Of a stretch of DNA of 64,000 bases, positions 21,147 through 32,044 are shown in pieces (within the stretch, counting starts at the first letter, position 1; every line of letters begins with the position of its first letter). Below the pieces are notes generated by a model, which had not been told where the DNA came from, made no database searches, and saw only the letters and a list, made by a program, of their open reading frames with translations. The DNA comes from Sabethes cyaneus (taxonomy: Eukaryota > Arthropoda > Insecta > Diptera > Culicidae): assembly GCF_943734655.1 (NCBI RefSeq), contig NC_071353.1, positions 81,875,104 to 81,939,103 of the forward strand, given 5' to 3'. The position numbers and the translations under genes were made by a program.

Positions 21147-21277
21147 CGAATATGACATTCGGCCATTCGTGTTTCGGCCATTTGTGATTCGGCCATTTGG
21201 TAAATTATGCCATTCGTTATTTCGGCCATTTGCGTTTCGGCCATTCGTGATTCGGCCATTTGTGTTTCGGCCATTCG
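21147..21277. repeat. Right terminal repeat array of the Foldback-like element
   Basis: Tandem TTCGGCCATT(T/C)GTG units, inverted relative to 19541-19694, ending ...GGCCATTCG at 21277. Confidence 0.8.
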
Positions 21278-21963
21278 TAGGTAATCCGCTCAGCTTGCTC
21301 TCGAGGCCGCACCACTGCATTAGGCTGGTTGCTATTAAGCCGTCCCATTAAGTCAGCTAACGCGCTTTTCATTTCGTCCCACTCCTTCTTCGACACAACG
21401 ATTGTGGACTCCTCACCTTGTTGGGCCTGACTTGGCACGAATATGCTATTTGGTACCTTCGACGAAACCGGTGTCTGTTTGGGAATAGCTCCTTTCGATC
21501 TATCCGGCGTGCTCTGCTTTTCTGCCGGAATTGCTGGTAGAGAAGGATTCGCGCTTTGGTTGACTACGCCTGTACCTCCTTCGGCCCCTTGAATCAAATT
21601 GTTTATATGGTCCTTGACCGGCGACAGTGGGGGTCCGAACTGGAAGTCTTGCATTAAACTTTCAATACGTCTGGTTAAGTCCCTACGCATTTTCTTCTCT
21701 TCGTCGTTCGTAGCAAGAGCCCGTTTCACCCGATACCAATAATGTAACACCTTCGACTCTAACCTTGGTTCACTTTTTTTGGACAATGATTTCTCGAGAC
21801 TCGACATTCTACCCTCGACATAAGACGCTTCGTCTCTTATGTTCACATTGCAGCGGTAGTTCCTACCCTCACTTTGGTCTTCTCTGAACAAACTTCTCAG
21901 GACTCTTTGCTTTCCGACCAAATCCAACAAGAATGTTTCCTGAGGTTGATTCCGAATCATCAA
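21278..21963 (-). pseudogene. Gypsy-2 Gag, N-terminal part
   Basis: About 230 residues from ATG at 21963: a charged helical start (DLVGKQRVLRSLFREDQ), a long basic/acidic helix, a proline/serine-rich linker and KKEWDEMKSALADLMGRL just before the insertion. The frame stays open about 75 bases further upstream without another ATG, up to a TAA near 22038, so true initiation is uncertain. It joins the segment at 18339-19540. Confidence 0.75.
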
Positions 21964-22038
21964 TTCATAATCAACCTCCTCTTGAGGTCCTCCGCTCGCG
22001 GAAATAAACGATTCATGTTGTGGATCGTAATTGTTACT

Positions 22039-22551
22039 TTAAGCAAGAAATGATATAATGCAACAAAATATTTGAATGCAACCGGCACAGAATATTGATC
22101 GAAAACGAAATATTTTCGCAATAATGATTATGCAAGATAATATGTAAATCAAATACTATATATTATAAGTAAATATTATATATCAGTTCATGCAAATATA
22201 CAAAATAAGAAGATAATGTACTTAGTCTAGAGAAAAATATACTAAAGAAGCAAAAAAATGAGTTCCCCAGGGAAACAAATTATGAAAGAAGAATTAACGT
22301 CGCTTACAGAGAAAAATTACTTGAAGAAAATTATTAATACAATTACCACTAGTCTTAATCTAATTATAAAAGAAAAAAGAACTAACGGCTGGCAATTTTG
22401 CAAATAAATATAATTAGTATTTACAAAAACAAAAAAAAATGTAGAGAAAAAAAAATTAACGCCAAAAGAATGAAGAGAAAATAAATTAAACTAAGCCCTT
22501 TATATATCACCAGACCAAATCTGCAAAAGCCTTGTTTTGTTGGGCGCCAAA
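22039..22551 (-). promoter_or_regulatory. Gypsy-2 5' leader with primer-binding site
   Basis: The minus strand from the LTR end at 22552 reads TT then TGGCGCCCAACAAAACAAGG (22530-22549). The TGGCGCCC start fits a lysine-tRNA type primer site in insect elements such as Osvaldo (inference). The remaining about 500 bp are AT-rich and non-coding. Confidence 0.7.
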
Positions 22552-24514
22552 TGAAACAGGTCCGCCTGCTCGCTACCCGATTAATAAGCGGGTGGCTTAA
22601 GCGCCACTCTCCAAAGGAGAGACCACCCACCGAGATTAACGGTTGCCCAGCCTGAGACCCTCGCAGGGAGAGGTTCACTTTTATCCCGAGTTCGGGAAGG
22701 GAAGCGGGTTGGCAGACTTAAACACGTGACGCTCTACTCCGTATCGCTACACGTCAGAGAACTTTACCTACAGTACAACCTGGCACTTAAAAACCACAGT
22801 TTTTGAATTCACGCAAGACAGCAAAAGGGACGGGGTTTATCATCACTGGCCGAGTCCAGTTTCCACCTAAAAATGACCGCAAAATGATTGAAGAGAGTCC
22901 TTGGCTGATTTCGGAGTCAGCTGCCCCAGTAGAAAAATACCCAAAAACTACTAGAAAACGAAAACCGAACACATGAAAAGATCCCTTTCAAACCGACTGC
23001 AGGGAGGTTCGTCACATAAACTTAAATGCTCGCTTCTGGTTTACTACGATAGCTTTATATGGAGAGTAGCATTTTCCAAACAATTCGCATTGGTAACGTT
23101 TTATTCATTGGGTTTTTACAAATACATCTTTCCCTAGGCCTATTCATTTCAATCTATCCTTTCCCATCTTCCTTCTGTTCTAGCTAGCGGTGTGTGCAAA
23201 AAAAAAAGAACGTACGTTCGCTGTGCGGTGCGGTGGGTTGCTACCAACCGGCTGCTGTTGGTTTGGTTAGGGTCTCGGCCCTATAATAGTCACATGCGCA
23301 TGGACAATAAATGTAAAAAGTGTACTCACTCATAACCCGGGGTTTACATGAGGTTTACCGTCGCTGCTTGGTGGTTCAGGTTGTTTAACAAAATGGCGGG
23401 GTCGCCATCGCTATCCTGGGCAATATGCGATCTATCTGATCCGCGCCACGCGGATCCCGAAAATGACTCTCCTGCTGCTGACGACGCACGGCGTGCGAAA
23501 TTGGCTGCTTTCTACTCGACGCTAGTTGTTTGCTGTGTGTTGGGTGCTGCCGATTGCTGTTCGGCCAGCCTATCCCGTACAGGGCGCAAATTGACGACGC
23601 TACCCTCGTCCGGCGTTGTAGCGGGCCGGGAAAACTTGAAGCTGACGGTGGGGTCCGAAGAAGTCGCTGACAATGTAACGCGGTGTCGATGATGTGTTCC
23701 GTGGTGAATCTAACATCACAAATTTAAAGAAAAAACCACACGCAATTTTACGCACACCGCCTTATGGCAAAAATAGGTGCCCTACCTCTCGCAGCACACT
23801 TGCAGGCACGAACTGCGGTCGCACACGGGTAGCACTTTTAAAAAGCGAAACGTTCTATCACTGCCTATCTATGGGAAAGGGAAAAACTGCTTATCTGGCT
23901 AGAAAAAAGATATCTTCATGCGTTTCACTACCTTTGCTTTCAAATCACGTCGCGAGTTAAATTTACGGACAACTCCTGCCCCTTCCACAGGTCAGATCAA
24001 AGTGAAAGATCAGGACAAGGTGATCCTCAGATAACCGTCCTTGATCGAAACCTGCCTAACGAAATTCTTTATCGCTGTGTTCGAAAGTACGAAGTTGCAT
24101 TTTCGGTTAAAGCAATCTTCTTCCAGCGCACGGCTTGCATCTTGTCAACCCGACCAACCCCCCAAGGTTAGAGAGCAAAGTGAAACACTCTCCTGATTGC
24201 GGGCGGGTCATCAGCCTTTATCGACAGGTCAACCTCCTCGATCGAGTTAGCGATGATAGGCAAATTAGGCAACGTAAGCGAGCGTCTGGGATATCATTCT
24301 GATAGCAGCACGTATGCCAACTTGATTTGATTTTGTGAGTCGGCGCGCGGTATTGCCGACCACAGATTTTTGTTGAAAATTTACTTGGAAAGGTAGCGAA
24401 ATGAAAAATGAATTAATATTTAAATTTACAAATAATACTAACAATACTAATTATTGAATTTTGGCAAATATTTAATTAATTCTTATTACTATATATATAT
24501 GTGAGTTCGTTACA
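22552..24514 (-). repeat. Gypsy-2 5' LTR
   Basis: 1963 bp, near-identical partner of 9817-11769. It starts TGTAACGAACTC at 24514 on the minus strand. ACTC at 24515-24518 repeats 9813-9816. Near-identity indicates a recent insertion. Confidence 0.9.
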
Positions 24515-24570
24515 ACTCTCACGGTTTCGTGAGCTGATAACAATTTTATATCGGATTGGCTTGGGATTAA

Positions 24571-24588
24571 TCCCGGTTGAGCCCCCAA
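24571..24588 (-). promoter_or_regulatory. Gypsy-1 primer-binding site
   Basis: The minus strand reads TTGGGGGCTCAACCGGGA, two bases after the 5' LTR end at 24591. The tRNA was not assigned. The stretch 24515-24590 is all that remains of the gypsy-1 leader on this side of gypsy-2. Confidence 0.65.
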
Positions 24589-24590
24589 GT

Positions 24591-24803
24591 TGGAACGACT
24601 GGATGTTTCGGATTATTTTATTACTAAAAGTCGCGGAGTGAACAATAAATTTTATATAATTTTTAAGTAAACTTTTATAATTAGGACCGTTCAATAGGGC
24701 TATCAGTCCAAGACTGCCCACTTCTCTCCATCGCGTACACGGCTGCAGCCTCTTCGTCGATTTCGTCTCAATTTTTCCCATGGTTGAAGCCTATGGTGTT
24801 ACA
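24591..24803 (-). repeat. Gypsy-1 5' LTR
   Basis: 213 bp, starting TGTAACACC at 24803 on the minus strand and ending GTTCCA at 24591. About 9 differences from 4415-4627. Flanked by ATAT (24804-24807), matching 4411-4414. Confidence 0.9.
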
Positions 24804-26336
24804 ATATTCGCCCGGCGTCGCTAAGAGCGGCCGGTTCAGTACACTGAACGTCTCGGAAAATTCCCTGCTAAAACTCATAAAGTGAGAGACGAGAGTTCGA
24901 GACCACCACCCCCAGTGACAATCGTACCTTTAATGTAAAATCCTAGGTCAGCGATGCTATCGCTGAGTAACCGTTGCCTCACGCACTCAAATCCCACACG
25001 AAACGAGCTGTAACGCTAGATAGGCCCTAAACAAACGCTTAGCGTAGATGAGCGGATAGCCGCGAGAGAAAAAGCACCGGTACCAAAGTGAACCATATTT
25101 TCGCTAGGGTTGTCAGTAGGTAGGCCTGGGTTCGAGACCTGTCGAAACGATATGTTACGAATTGTTTTTTTTTTGCGCAATGAATAAAACCTGTAAATGA
25201 AACGGAAGTATTAAAAAGTCTATTAGGAAGCTATTTTTAAGTTTTTACTAAGTTAAATGATTTTGCCCTTCGGTTACCGTTTTCAGATTATATTTTTTTG
25301 GTTGTTGTTGCGAGCTGGGCTGACTTGGAGTCTTCAACCTACAGTGTCGCGTTTTCTGAAGCGTTCGATGAGTAAGTGGACAGGGAACAGGCCCTGTGAT
25401 GATAATTGGGAAGTAAGTTTACTTAGCCACCATGATAGTTTTTTTGAGTAACGGTCGGCTGACGCCGCCGAGTTTTTTTAGTGTCTTTGGTGGATTGCTG
25501 AGGTAGTTTCCGGTACAGTTGAACCGTCTTCGAACCGAAAGTCAGAAACAAACTGAACCCGCCCGTAGGAGTGGTCTCATTTAGCTGGGCAAACCCAACA
25601 AGGTGGATGGTCTCTTTCGGGAGTGGCGCTTAAGCCATCCGCTCACTTTTGCTTGACGTGCCGGTTCCAACTGTCCCGGGTTACACAAATTTGCTCTTCG
25701 ATCGTATACAATATTTATTCACTGTTTTTATCATAATCATTTTCCTAGGCCTATTTCCATCTATCCTTTCCCATCTCTTTCTTCTACTCGCTAGCGGTGT
25801 GTGCAATCTAAAACGTACGTTCACTGTGCGGTGCAGTGGGTTGCTACCAACCGGCTGCTGTTGGTTTGGTTAGGGTCTCGGCCCTATTCAGGTCACATGC
25901 GCATGGACAATTTACAAAAATAAATGTACTTACTCAATATCCGGGGTTTACTTGAGTTTTACCGTTGCTGCTTACTAGTCCATGAGGTTGACTAACAAAA
26001 TGGCGGGACCGCCATCGCTATCGTGGGCAATACGCGATCTAGCTGATCCGCGCCACGCGGATCCCGAAATTTACTCCTGCTGTTAACGAAGCACGGTTTG
26101 TGCGAAATTGGCTGCTTTTACTCGACGCTAGTAGTCTTTCCACTCGATGCTAATTGCTTGCTGTTGGATGCTGCCGATTGCTGTTCGGCCAGCCTATCCC
26201 GTGCAGGGCACAAATTGACGACGCTACCCTCGTCCGGCGTTGTAGCGGGCCGGGAAAACTTAGAGCTGACGGTGGGGCCAGGAGCAGTCGATGACAAAAC
26301 GTGTGATGGTAGTCGTGATCCGTGGTCGATCTAGTA
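24804..26336 (-). repeat. LTR3, middle part
   Basis: From about 25720 the sequence matches the gypsy-2 LTR (from about 10385), ending at the RTE insertion. 24804-25720 has no counterpart in gypsy-2 LTRs. A segment near 25605-25650 (GGTCTCTTTCGGGAGTGGCGC) is the inverse of the start of the same LTR (about 2910-2955), so the LTR holds an internal inversion or captured end. A GGTTCGAGACC B-box-like word lies near 25129 but no A box was recognised. Confidence 0.6.
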
Positions 26337-29300
26337 TCTTCTTCTTCTTCAGCAGCATAGAGCCGAGGTGGCTCGTGCTGTTTCAAGCACTCGTCTCCAT
26401 TCAACTCGGTCTTGGGCCACTCGTCGCCAATTTCCTAGTCGTCTCAGTGGTCGCAAATCGCTTTCGACCTGGTCGAGCCATCGTGCACGTTGGGCCCCCC
26501 TGTTCCTGGTGCCGGTGGGGTTGTTCAAGAGAACTATTTTCGTCGCACTGTCGTCCGGCATCCTTACGACCTGTCCGGCCCACCGTAGCCTGCTAATTTT
26601 TGCTAGATGCACGATGGGAGTCTCCCCAAGCAGTGCCTGTAGCTCGTGATTCATACGCCTCCGCCACTCTCCGCTTTCAGTTTGTACTCCGCCAAATATC
26701 GTCCGCAGCACTTTCCGCTCAAACACGGCAAGGGCGCGTATGTCCTCCGTAAGCAGCGTCACGGCTTCAAGTCCATAAAGAACTACCGGTCTAATAATGG
26801 TTTTGTACATTGTTAGCTTCGTGCGGCGGCGTATGCTTCCTGATCGTAGCGTTTTACGAAGGGCAAAGTAGGCCCGATTTCCCGCTTGGATGCGCCGCTG
26901 GATCTCCTTACTAGTGTTGTCCGCGGTCACCAGCGATCCCAAATACACGAACTCCTCTACCACTTCTAGTTCGTCGCCGTCAACGGTTACCGTCCGTGGG
27001 AGGCACGCATTTGTTTCCTTTGAGCCTCTTCCTTTCATGTATTTGGTCTTCGACGCATTTATTTTTAGCCCAATTCTCCTAGACTCCACTTTCAGTCTGG
27101 CGTAGATTGCCTCCGCCGACGCAAAGTTCCTGGCAATGATATCGAAGTCATCTGCAAAGCCTAGAAGTTGGCTACTCTTGGTAAAAATCGTGCCTCTCGT
27201 TTCGATGCCCGCTCGTCGGATCACCCCCTCAAGAGCGATGATGAACAGCATGCAGGATAGACCGTCACCTTGTCTCAACCCTCGTCGCGTCTCGAAGGGA
27301 CTCGAGAGTGTCCCAGAGATGCGTACGAAACACATCACTCGATCCAATGTAGCTCTGATCAGTCGCGTCAGTTTGTCCGGAAAACCGTATTCGTGCATTA
27401 TCTGCCATAGCCTGTCTCGATCGACTGTATCGTATGCTGCTTTGAAATCAATTAAGATGTGATGCGTGGGCACGTTGTATTCCCGACATTTCTGCAAGAT
27501 CTGTCGGATAGTAAAAATTTGGTCCGTAGTTGCGCGAGCCCCCATGAAACCCGCCTGATAATTCCCTACGAAACCTTGTGCTATCGCTGACAGCCGGCGT
27601 AACAGGATCTGGGAGAGTACCTTGTAGGCGGCGTTTACCAGCGTTATACCACGATAGTTGCAGCAGTCTAGCCGATCACCCTTTTTGTAGATAGGACAAA
27701 CCACTCCTTCCATCCATTCCTCCGGTAGCTTTTCCTCCTCCCAAATCCTAGAAATAACCCAGTGTAGAGCCTTTGCTAGCGTTTCTCCGCCATGTTTATA
27801 AAGCTCTGCCGGTAGGCGGTCCTTCCCAGCGGCTTTATTGGTCTTCAGCAGCCTGATTTCTCGTTTGACTTCTTGGAGATCAGGTGCTAGGACATCACTA
27901 TCTTCCATGGGCGCTCCTAGGTTAATTTCCGTTCCACCTCCTTCTGCGACTTCGCCATTGAGGTGTTCATCGAAGAACTGCTTCCACCTGTCGACCACCT
28001 CGCGCTCGTTTGTAATTAGATTCCCTCCCTCGTCCCTACACATGTCAGGTTTCGGTGTGTAGCCCTTTCGAGTTTGGTTCACCTTCTCATAAAACTTGCG
28101 CGTGTCATTAGCTCGGAATAGTTGCTCCAATTCTTCACGATCTCTGTCCTCCTTTTGGCGCTTTTCTCTCCTCAGGATCGTGGTCAACTGGTTCCTAGCT
28201 CGTCGGTATTTGGCCAGGTTCTCTCTAGTAGCAATACTTAGATAATTTCTCCAAGCATTTTTTTTCTCTTCCACCGCTTGTTGGCATTCCCCATCAAACC
28301 AATCATTTTGTGTACTCCGAGGCTCAATACCTAGTGCCGCGGTAGCGGCACCTCCGATGGCCGAGCGTATTCTGCCCCAACCGTCTTCGAGGTTTGAAGC
28401 ACCTAACTCCTCGGAAGAAGGCAGTGCCTCATTCAGTACCCGCGCGTAGTTCTCGGCAGCTTGTGGGTTGTCTAGCTGCCTGATGTTCAGCCGAGGAGGG
28501 CGGCTTTGACGTGTCCGGTATACGGTGGACAGCTTTGAGCGCACATGTACTGCTACTAGGTAATGGTCAGAATCAATATCCGCACCCCGACGGGAGCGTA
28601 CGATCGTGATGTTAGAGAAGAACCGGCCCTCTATGAGAATGTGGTCAATTTGGTTCATTGTACGTTGGTCAGGTGATCTCCAGGTGGCTTTATGGATATC
28701 CTTGCGCGGGAAAAAGGTGCTTCGGATCACCAGGCCTCGGGAAGCTGCAAAGTTTATACATCGTTGGCCGTTATCGTTTGTGTCGGTGTGCAGGCTATGG
28801 GGTCCTACCACCGGTCTATACATTTCTTCCCTACCGACCTGGGCGTTCATATCCCCGATGACGATCTTGATGTCCCGTGACGAGCAGCTGTCGTACGTTG
28901 CCTCCAGCCTCGCGTAGAACGCTTCTTTCTCATCGTCGGGTCTACCTTCGTGCGGGCAGTGCACGTTAATGATGCTATAATTGAAGAAACGGCCCTTTAT
29001 CCTCAATACACATATTCTCTCGTTGATCGCCTTCCAATCAATCACGCGATCCTGCATTCCGCCCAGCACTACAAAGCCCGTCCCCAGTTCGTTGGTAGCG
29101 CCACCGCTCTGGTAAAACTGGGCCTTTCCGCCACGGATCTTCCATACCTTCTCTCCTTTGCGACAGATTTCCTGCAGAGCTACGATGCCGAGTTTGCGGG
29201 GTTCCAGCTGTTCAACCAGCACCCGCTCGCAACCTGCGAAATTTAGCGATCTGCAGTTCCAAGTCCCGAGTCTCCATTCGTCGTCCTTATTCCGTCGCCT

Positions 29301-29614
29301 AGGTCGATGCCGAATATTCCGCTCCGTATATGCTTGAATGTTGTTAGTTTGTGTTGTTTAGGTGTGTAGCCGTACTGGGGCAACACTACCGAGTCTCGTG
29401 ATGGGGCTGCCATCTTATAGTGCCGAGACTCACTATACCTCCTTCCCGGTTAGTATACGACCTTAGTTTCCACCGGGGTTGGTTACCCGATCTCCGCTAA
29501 GGTTGCTCGTATTCCGGCTGGTACCACGAGGAGGTCGGGATCGGAGTGGCTGGATAAGAGGTTAACGACCACTATGGGGTCTATATTCCGCATTATCCAG
29601 CCGTTTACCAACCC
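26337..29614 (-). mobile_element. RTE-like non-LTR retrotransposon, apparently full length
   Basis: The element is bounded by a 13-bp duplication GGTCGATCTAGTA (26324-26336 and 29615-29627). The minus-strand 3' end closes with a short GAA-rich tail (GAAGAAGAAGA) rather than poly(A), as RTE-type elements often do. It has one long ORF and a very short 3' end. It lies inside LTR3 and a decayed relative lies at 32045-33200. Confidence 0.85.
26349..29222 (-). CDS. RTE-like endonuclease-reverse transcriptase
   Basis: A 957-residue uninterrupted ORF for target-primed reverse transcription. The AP-type endonuclease covers about residues 1-235 (LGIVALQEI, INVHCPHEG, IGDMNAQVG, DSDHYLVAVHV). The RT covers about 430-740 (LLKTNKAAGKDRLPAELYK, NYRGITLVNAAYK, FKAAYDTVDRDRLW, RRGLRQGDGLSC, catalytic FADDFDII). 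The C-terminal region includes RRRMNHELQALLG and a basic tail. The frame is open upstream to about 29350, encoding a plausible endonuclease start (LGTWNCRSLNFAGCERV), but has no ATG there, so the true start may lie upstream of 29222. No inactivating lesion is seen. Confidence 0.9.
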   Translation of the reverse strand: MLVEQLEPRKLGIVALQEICRKGEKVWKIRGGKAQFYQSGGATNELGTGFVVLGGMQDRVIDWKAINERICVLRIKGRFFNYSIINVHCPHEGRPDDEKEAFYARLEATYDSCSSRDIKIVIGDMNAQVGREEMYRPVVGPHSLHTDTNDNGQRCINFAASRGLVIRSTFFPRKDIHKATWRSPDQRTMNQIDHILIEGRFFSNITIVRSRRGADIDSDHYLVAVHVRSKLSTVYRTRQSRPPRLNIRQLDNPQAAENYARVLNEALPSSEELGASNLEDGWGRIRSAIGGAATAALGIEPRSTQNDWFDGECQQAVEEKKNAWRNYLSIATRENLAKYRRARNQLTTILRREKRQKEDRDREELEQLFRANDTRKFYEKVNQTRKGYTPKPDMCRDEGGNLITNEREVVDRWKQFFDEHLNGEVAEGGGTEINLGAPMEDSDVLAPDLQEVKREIRLLKTNKAAGKDRLPAELYKHGGETLAKALHWVISRIWEEEKLPEEWMEGVVCPIYKKGDRLDCCNYRGITLVNAAYKVLSQILLRRLSAIAQGFVGNYQAGFMGARATTDQIFTIRQILQKCREYNVPTHHILIDFKAAYDTVDRDRLWQIMHEYGFPDKLTRLIRATLDRVMCFVRISGTLSSPFETRRGLRQGDGLSCMLFIIALEGVIRRAGIETRGTIFTKSSQLLGFADDFDIIARNFASAEAIYARLKVESRRIGLKINASKTKYMKGRGSKETNACLPRTVTVDGDELEVVEEFVYLGSLVTADNTSKEIQRRIQAGNRAYFALRKTLRSGSIRRRTKLTMYKTIIRPVVLYGLEAVTLLTEDIRALAVFERKVLRTIFGGVQTESGEWRRRMNHELQALLGETPIVHLAKISRLRWAGQVVRMPDDSATKIVLLNNPTGTRNRGAQRARWLDQVESDLRPLRRLGNWRRVAQDRVEWRRVLETARATSALCC

Positions 29615-30423
29615 GGTCGATCTAGTAACAGAATGTAAAAAACACCACACGACGCAAGTTATGCACACCGCCATTTGGCAAAAATAGGTGCCCTACCTCT
29701 CGCAGCACACTTGCAGGCACGAACTGCGGTCGCACACGGGTAGCACTTTTGAAAAGAGAAACGTTCTATCACTGCCTATCTATGGGAAAGGGAAAAACTG
29801 CTTATCTGGCTAGAAAAAGAATCTTCATGCGTTTCACTACCTTTGCTTTCAAATCACATCGCGAGTAAAATTTACGGACTACTCCTGCCTCTTCCACAGG
29901 TCAGATCAAAGTGAAAGATCAGGACAAGGTGATCCTCAGATAACCGTCCTTGATCGAAACTTGCCTAACGAAATTCTTTATCGCTGTGTTCGAAAGTACG
30001 AAGTTGCATTTTCGGTTAAAGTGATCTTCTTCTAGCGCACGGCTTGCATCTTGCCAACCCGACCAACCCCCCAAGGTTAGAGAGCAAAGTGAAACACTCT
30101 CCCGACTGCGGGCGGGTCATCAGCCTTTATCGGCAGGTCAACCTCCTCGATCGAGTTAGCGATGATAGGCAAATTAGGCAACGTAAGCGAGCGTCTGGGA
30201 TATCATTCTGATAGCAGAACGTATGCAAATTTGATTTGATTTTGTGAGTCGGCGCGCGGTGTTGCCGACCACAGATTTTTATTGAAAATTTACTCGGAAA
30301 AGTAGCGATATGGAAAATGAACTAATATTTAAATTTACAAATAATACTAACAATACTAATTATTGAATTTTTACAAATAATAAATTAATTCTAATTACTA
30401 TATATATATGTGAGTTCGTTACA
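29615..30423 (-). repeat. LTR3, right part (LTR start)
   Basis: Matches the right about 790 bp of the gypsy-2 LTRs and ends with the same GTGAGTTCGTTACA (TGTAACGAACTCAC on the minus strand) at 30423. Together the LTR3 parts total about 3.87 kb, twice the gypsy-2 LTR. Confidence 0.7.
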
Positions 30424-31440
30424 ATATTCTGCTTAGGACGTCAATTAACCAAGGCTTTCAATTTGTCGCCGTTTTTCATCTGCCTTACGATAAAGGCGAT
30501 CTATTATGCACACGTTATAGAGTTGATTCATAAATACTTTTTGCCGTGTTTAAGCAATAACGGCGCAAATGGCAGCGTGTGGACGTTGCTGAAAAATTGA
30601 ATTTCAATCTAGAAATTATCTAATCATTGTTAAAATAATTCGCATTATGCTATGCTTAAATGATATTCTGTACTGCTACGTAAAATTACTGCCAACAGTC
30701 CTCCAAGCCCCGGCTATTCAGTTTACAATCTTGGTCATCCGTTTGTCATTAGCTAGTCCTGCATGATTAGCAATCTATGTATCGTTTTGAATGCGTATAG
30801 TCCACGGTGGTGTTCTGTCCGTCATAATATAAGGTTCCTGATTCTGTCGCTATCATTTGTTGAAGTAGGAGGGCACGTCGAGTTGATCAATTTGTTGGTG
30901 AAAGAGAATCCAAGGCATCTCCAGATCCATCGCTGCCGGTACACCTCATCGTGTCTACGAAGAAGTCATCATAACCATCCGTCGTGCGACCAGGAACATC
31001 ATCGGTGCTTAGGCACCCGCGGAGGCCAGGATGCCTCCGCTTCAGGCAAGTCATTTGATGTTTGTGTTATATAGATGAAAAAGCACCCTCTCATCTTTCA
31101 GGATAGCCATTTCCGTCGTTGATCCGGGGGTCAGATATCCTTGGATACCTCACCGTGGCCGTAACCGTTCCTGGAACAACCGTTCAGAAGTCATGGTTTT
31201 CAATCCCGTCAGTCAGTAATTAAAACAGCTCACCAGTGATACTCTGTCGCATCAGCCCTCGAGTGTATCCAGTACCAGAACTTCGCAGTAGATGTCATCA
31301 ATCCGTAGCAGAAACAAAAATTGTTCAGCATCCGTAATAGTGCTATGTTACATCAAAATACGTTCAGAATTAGCAGTCTTAGCCAGTTTGAATGAATTGA
31401 TCAGTTGAAATCGTAGTGATTCTAAGGTGGGCGGTATGTT
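30424..31440. other. Unassigned sequence
   Basis: No homology to other parts of the window and no recognisable gene. A 103-codon plus-strand frame (30763-31074) has no identifiable domain and atypical composition for a conserved protein. Confidence 0.4.
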
Positions 31441-31597
31441 CGCGCAAAAACGATATCACCCTAATGTTTAGCATAAAATTGTACATTCTCACGATCTAAT
31501 TCTATCACTCTATATTTCTTCATGCATTCAGTAGCATTTAATGCGACTTAAATGCTTGTTGGCTTGCAATTAAATTGCATTGGAAATGCTTATTGGT
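31441..31597. repeat. Probable end of an unnamed MITE
   Basis: The stretch ends GCTTATTGGTTACCTGGG, immediately before the point where homology to copy 1 of the dispersed element begins. A terminal CCCAGNNAAC motif also bounds the insertion at 43976-44382, so this may be a related terminus. The other end was not located. Confidence 0.35.
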
Positions 31598-32044
31598 TAC
31601 CTGGGTATGTTTATAAGACTCTGTGAGTGCCATTGTTGTGAAGGTTTCAAAGAGAAGAGCGAAATATTCAGATTCAATTCTTCATTGAATGCAATGGTGG
31701 CTTTGAACATACGTGGACGGGGGTTCATAAGTACAACGCCTGCAACCATTGAGACATAGAGATTTCTTTTAAAAAACACTTGTGTGCCTCATAAAGGTTG
31801 AAATAGTAATGAATGACCAGCCCACAGATGATTGTATCAAATATGATTATGCGTAGCTAATTTTACTTTAACTCGCTTGTGGTCTTAAAAAGCGCTATTC
31901 ATGGGGGCGTAGCGACGGGGGGGGGGTTGGGGGTTCAACCCCCCCCCCCCCCCTGGAGAAAATTTGTTATACACTTTCAAGTTTGAAATTTCACAGCCAG
32001 CTGTTGTTTAGAGCATAGGAAAATGTACGGGGCTGATTGTACGT

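Larger units (their letters stand above)
19541..21277 (-). mobile_element. Foldback-like element with FLYWCH/MULE relics
   Basis: Both ends start CGAATGGCCGAAACACAAAT and run into tandem 12-14-bp units of the GGCCGAATCACGAAT type (19541-19694, and inverted 21147-21277). This is the Foldback design of long terminal inverted repeats made of short direct repeats. The interior encodes, on the minus strand, remnants of a FLYWCH-type zinc finger and the C-terminal part of a Mutator-like transposase. Insertion is inside gypsy-2 gag; no clean target duplication was found (flanks GGCTGGTAC and TAGGTAATC). A GC-rich block at 20945-21030 recurs inverted at 36400-36480. Confidence 0.75.
9817..24514 (-). 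mobile_element. Gypsy-2: long-LTR Ty3/gypsy element nested in gypsy-1
   Basis: LTRs at 9817-11769 and 22552-24514 are about 1.96 kb and nearly identical. The 4-bp duplication ACTC is at 9813-9816 and 24515-24518. The minus-strand order is 5' LTR, primer site, gag, PR-RT-RH-IN, about 1.6-kb spacer, 3' LTR. The long LTRs and a primer site starting TGGCGCCCAAC resemble the Osvaldo/Ulysses type of insect element (known family trait; the assignment is inference). Three later insertions disrupt gag, RNase H and IN. Confidence 0.9.
4415..24803 (-). mobile_element. Gypsy-1: complete but disrupted Ty3/gypsy retrotransposon
   Basis: Boundaries are set by two 213-bp LTRs (4415-4627 and 24591-24803), each running TGTAAC...TCA on the minus strand, and by a 4-bp ATAT duplication. 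The order gag-PR-RT-RNaseH-IN on the minus strand is Ty3/gypsy order. The LTRs differ at about 9 of 213 positions by eye, so this insertion is older than gypsy-2, which lies in its leader. Every coding segment has a lesion, so the copy is dead. Confidence 0.9.

Noticed and set aside
30763..31074. 103-codon ORF as a host gene
   Set aside because: No recognised motif and no splice or regulatory context; composition looks random.
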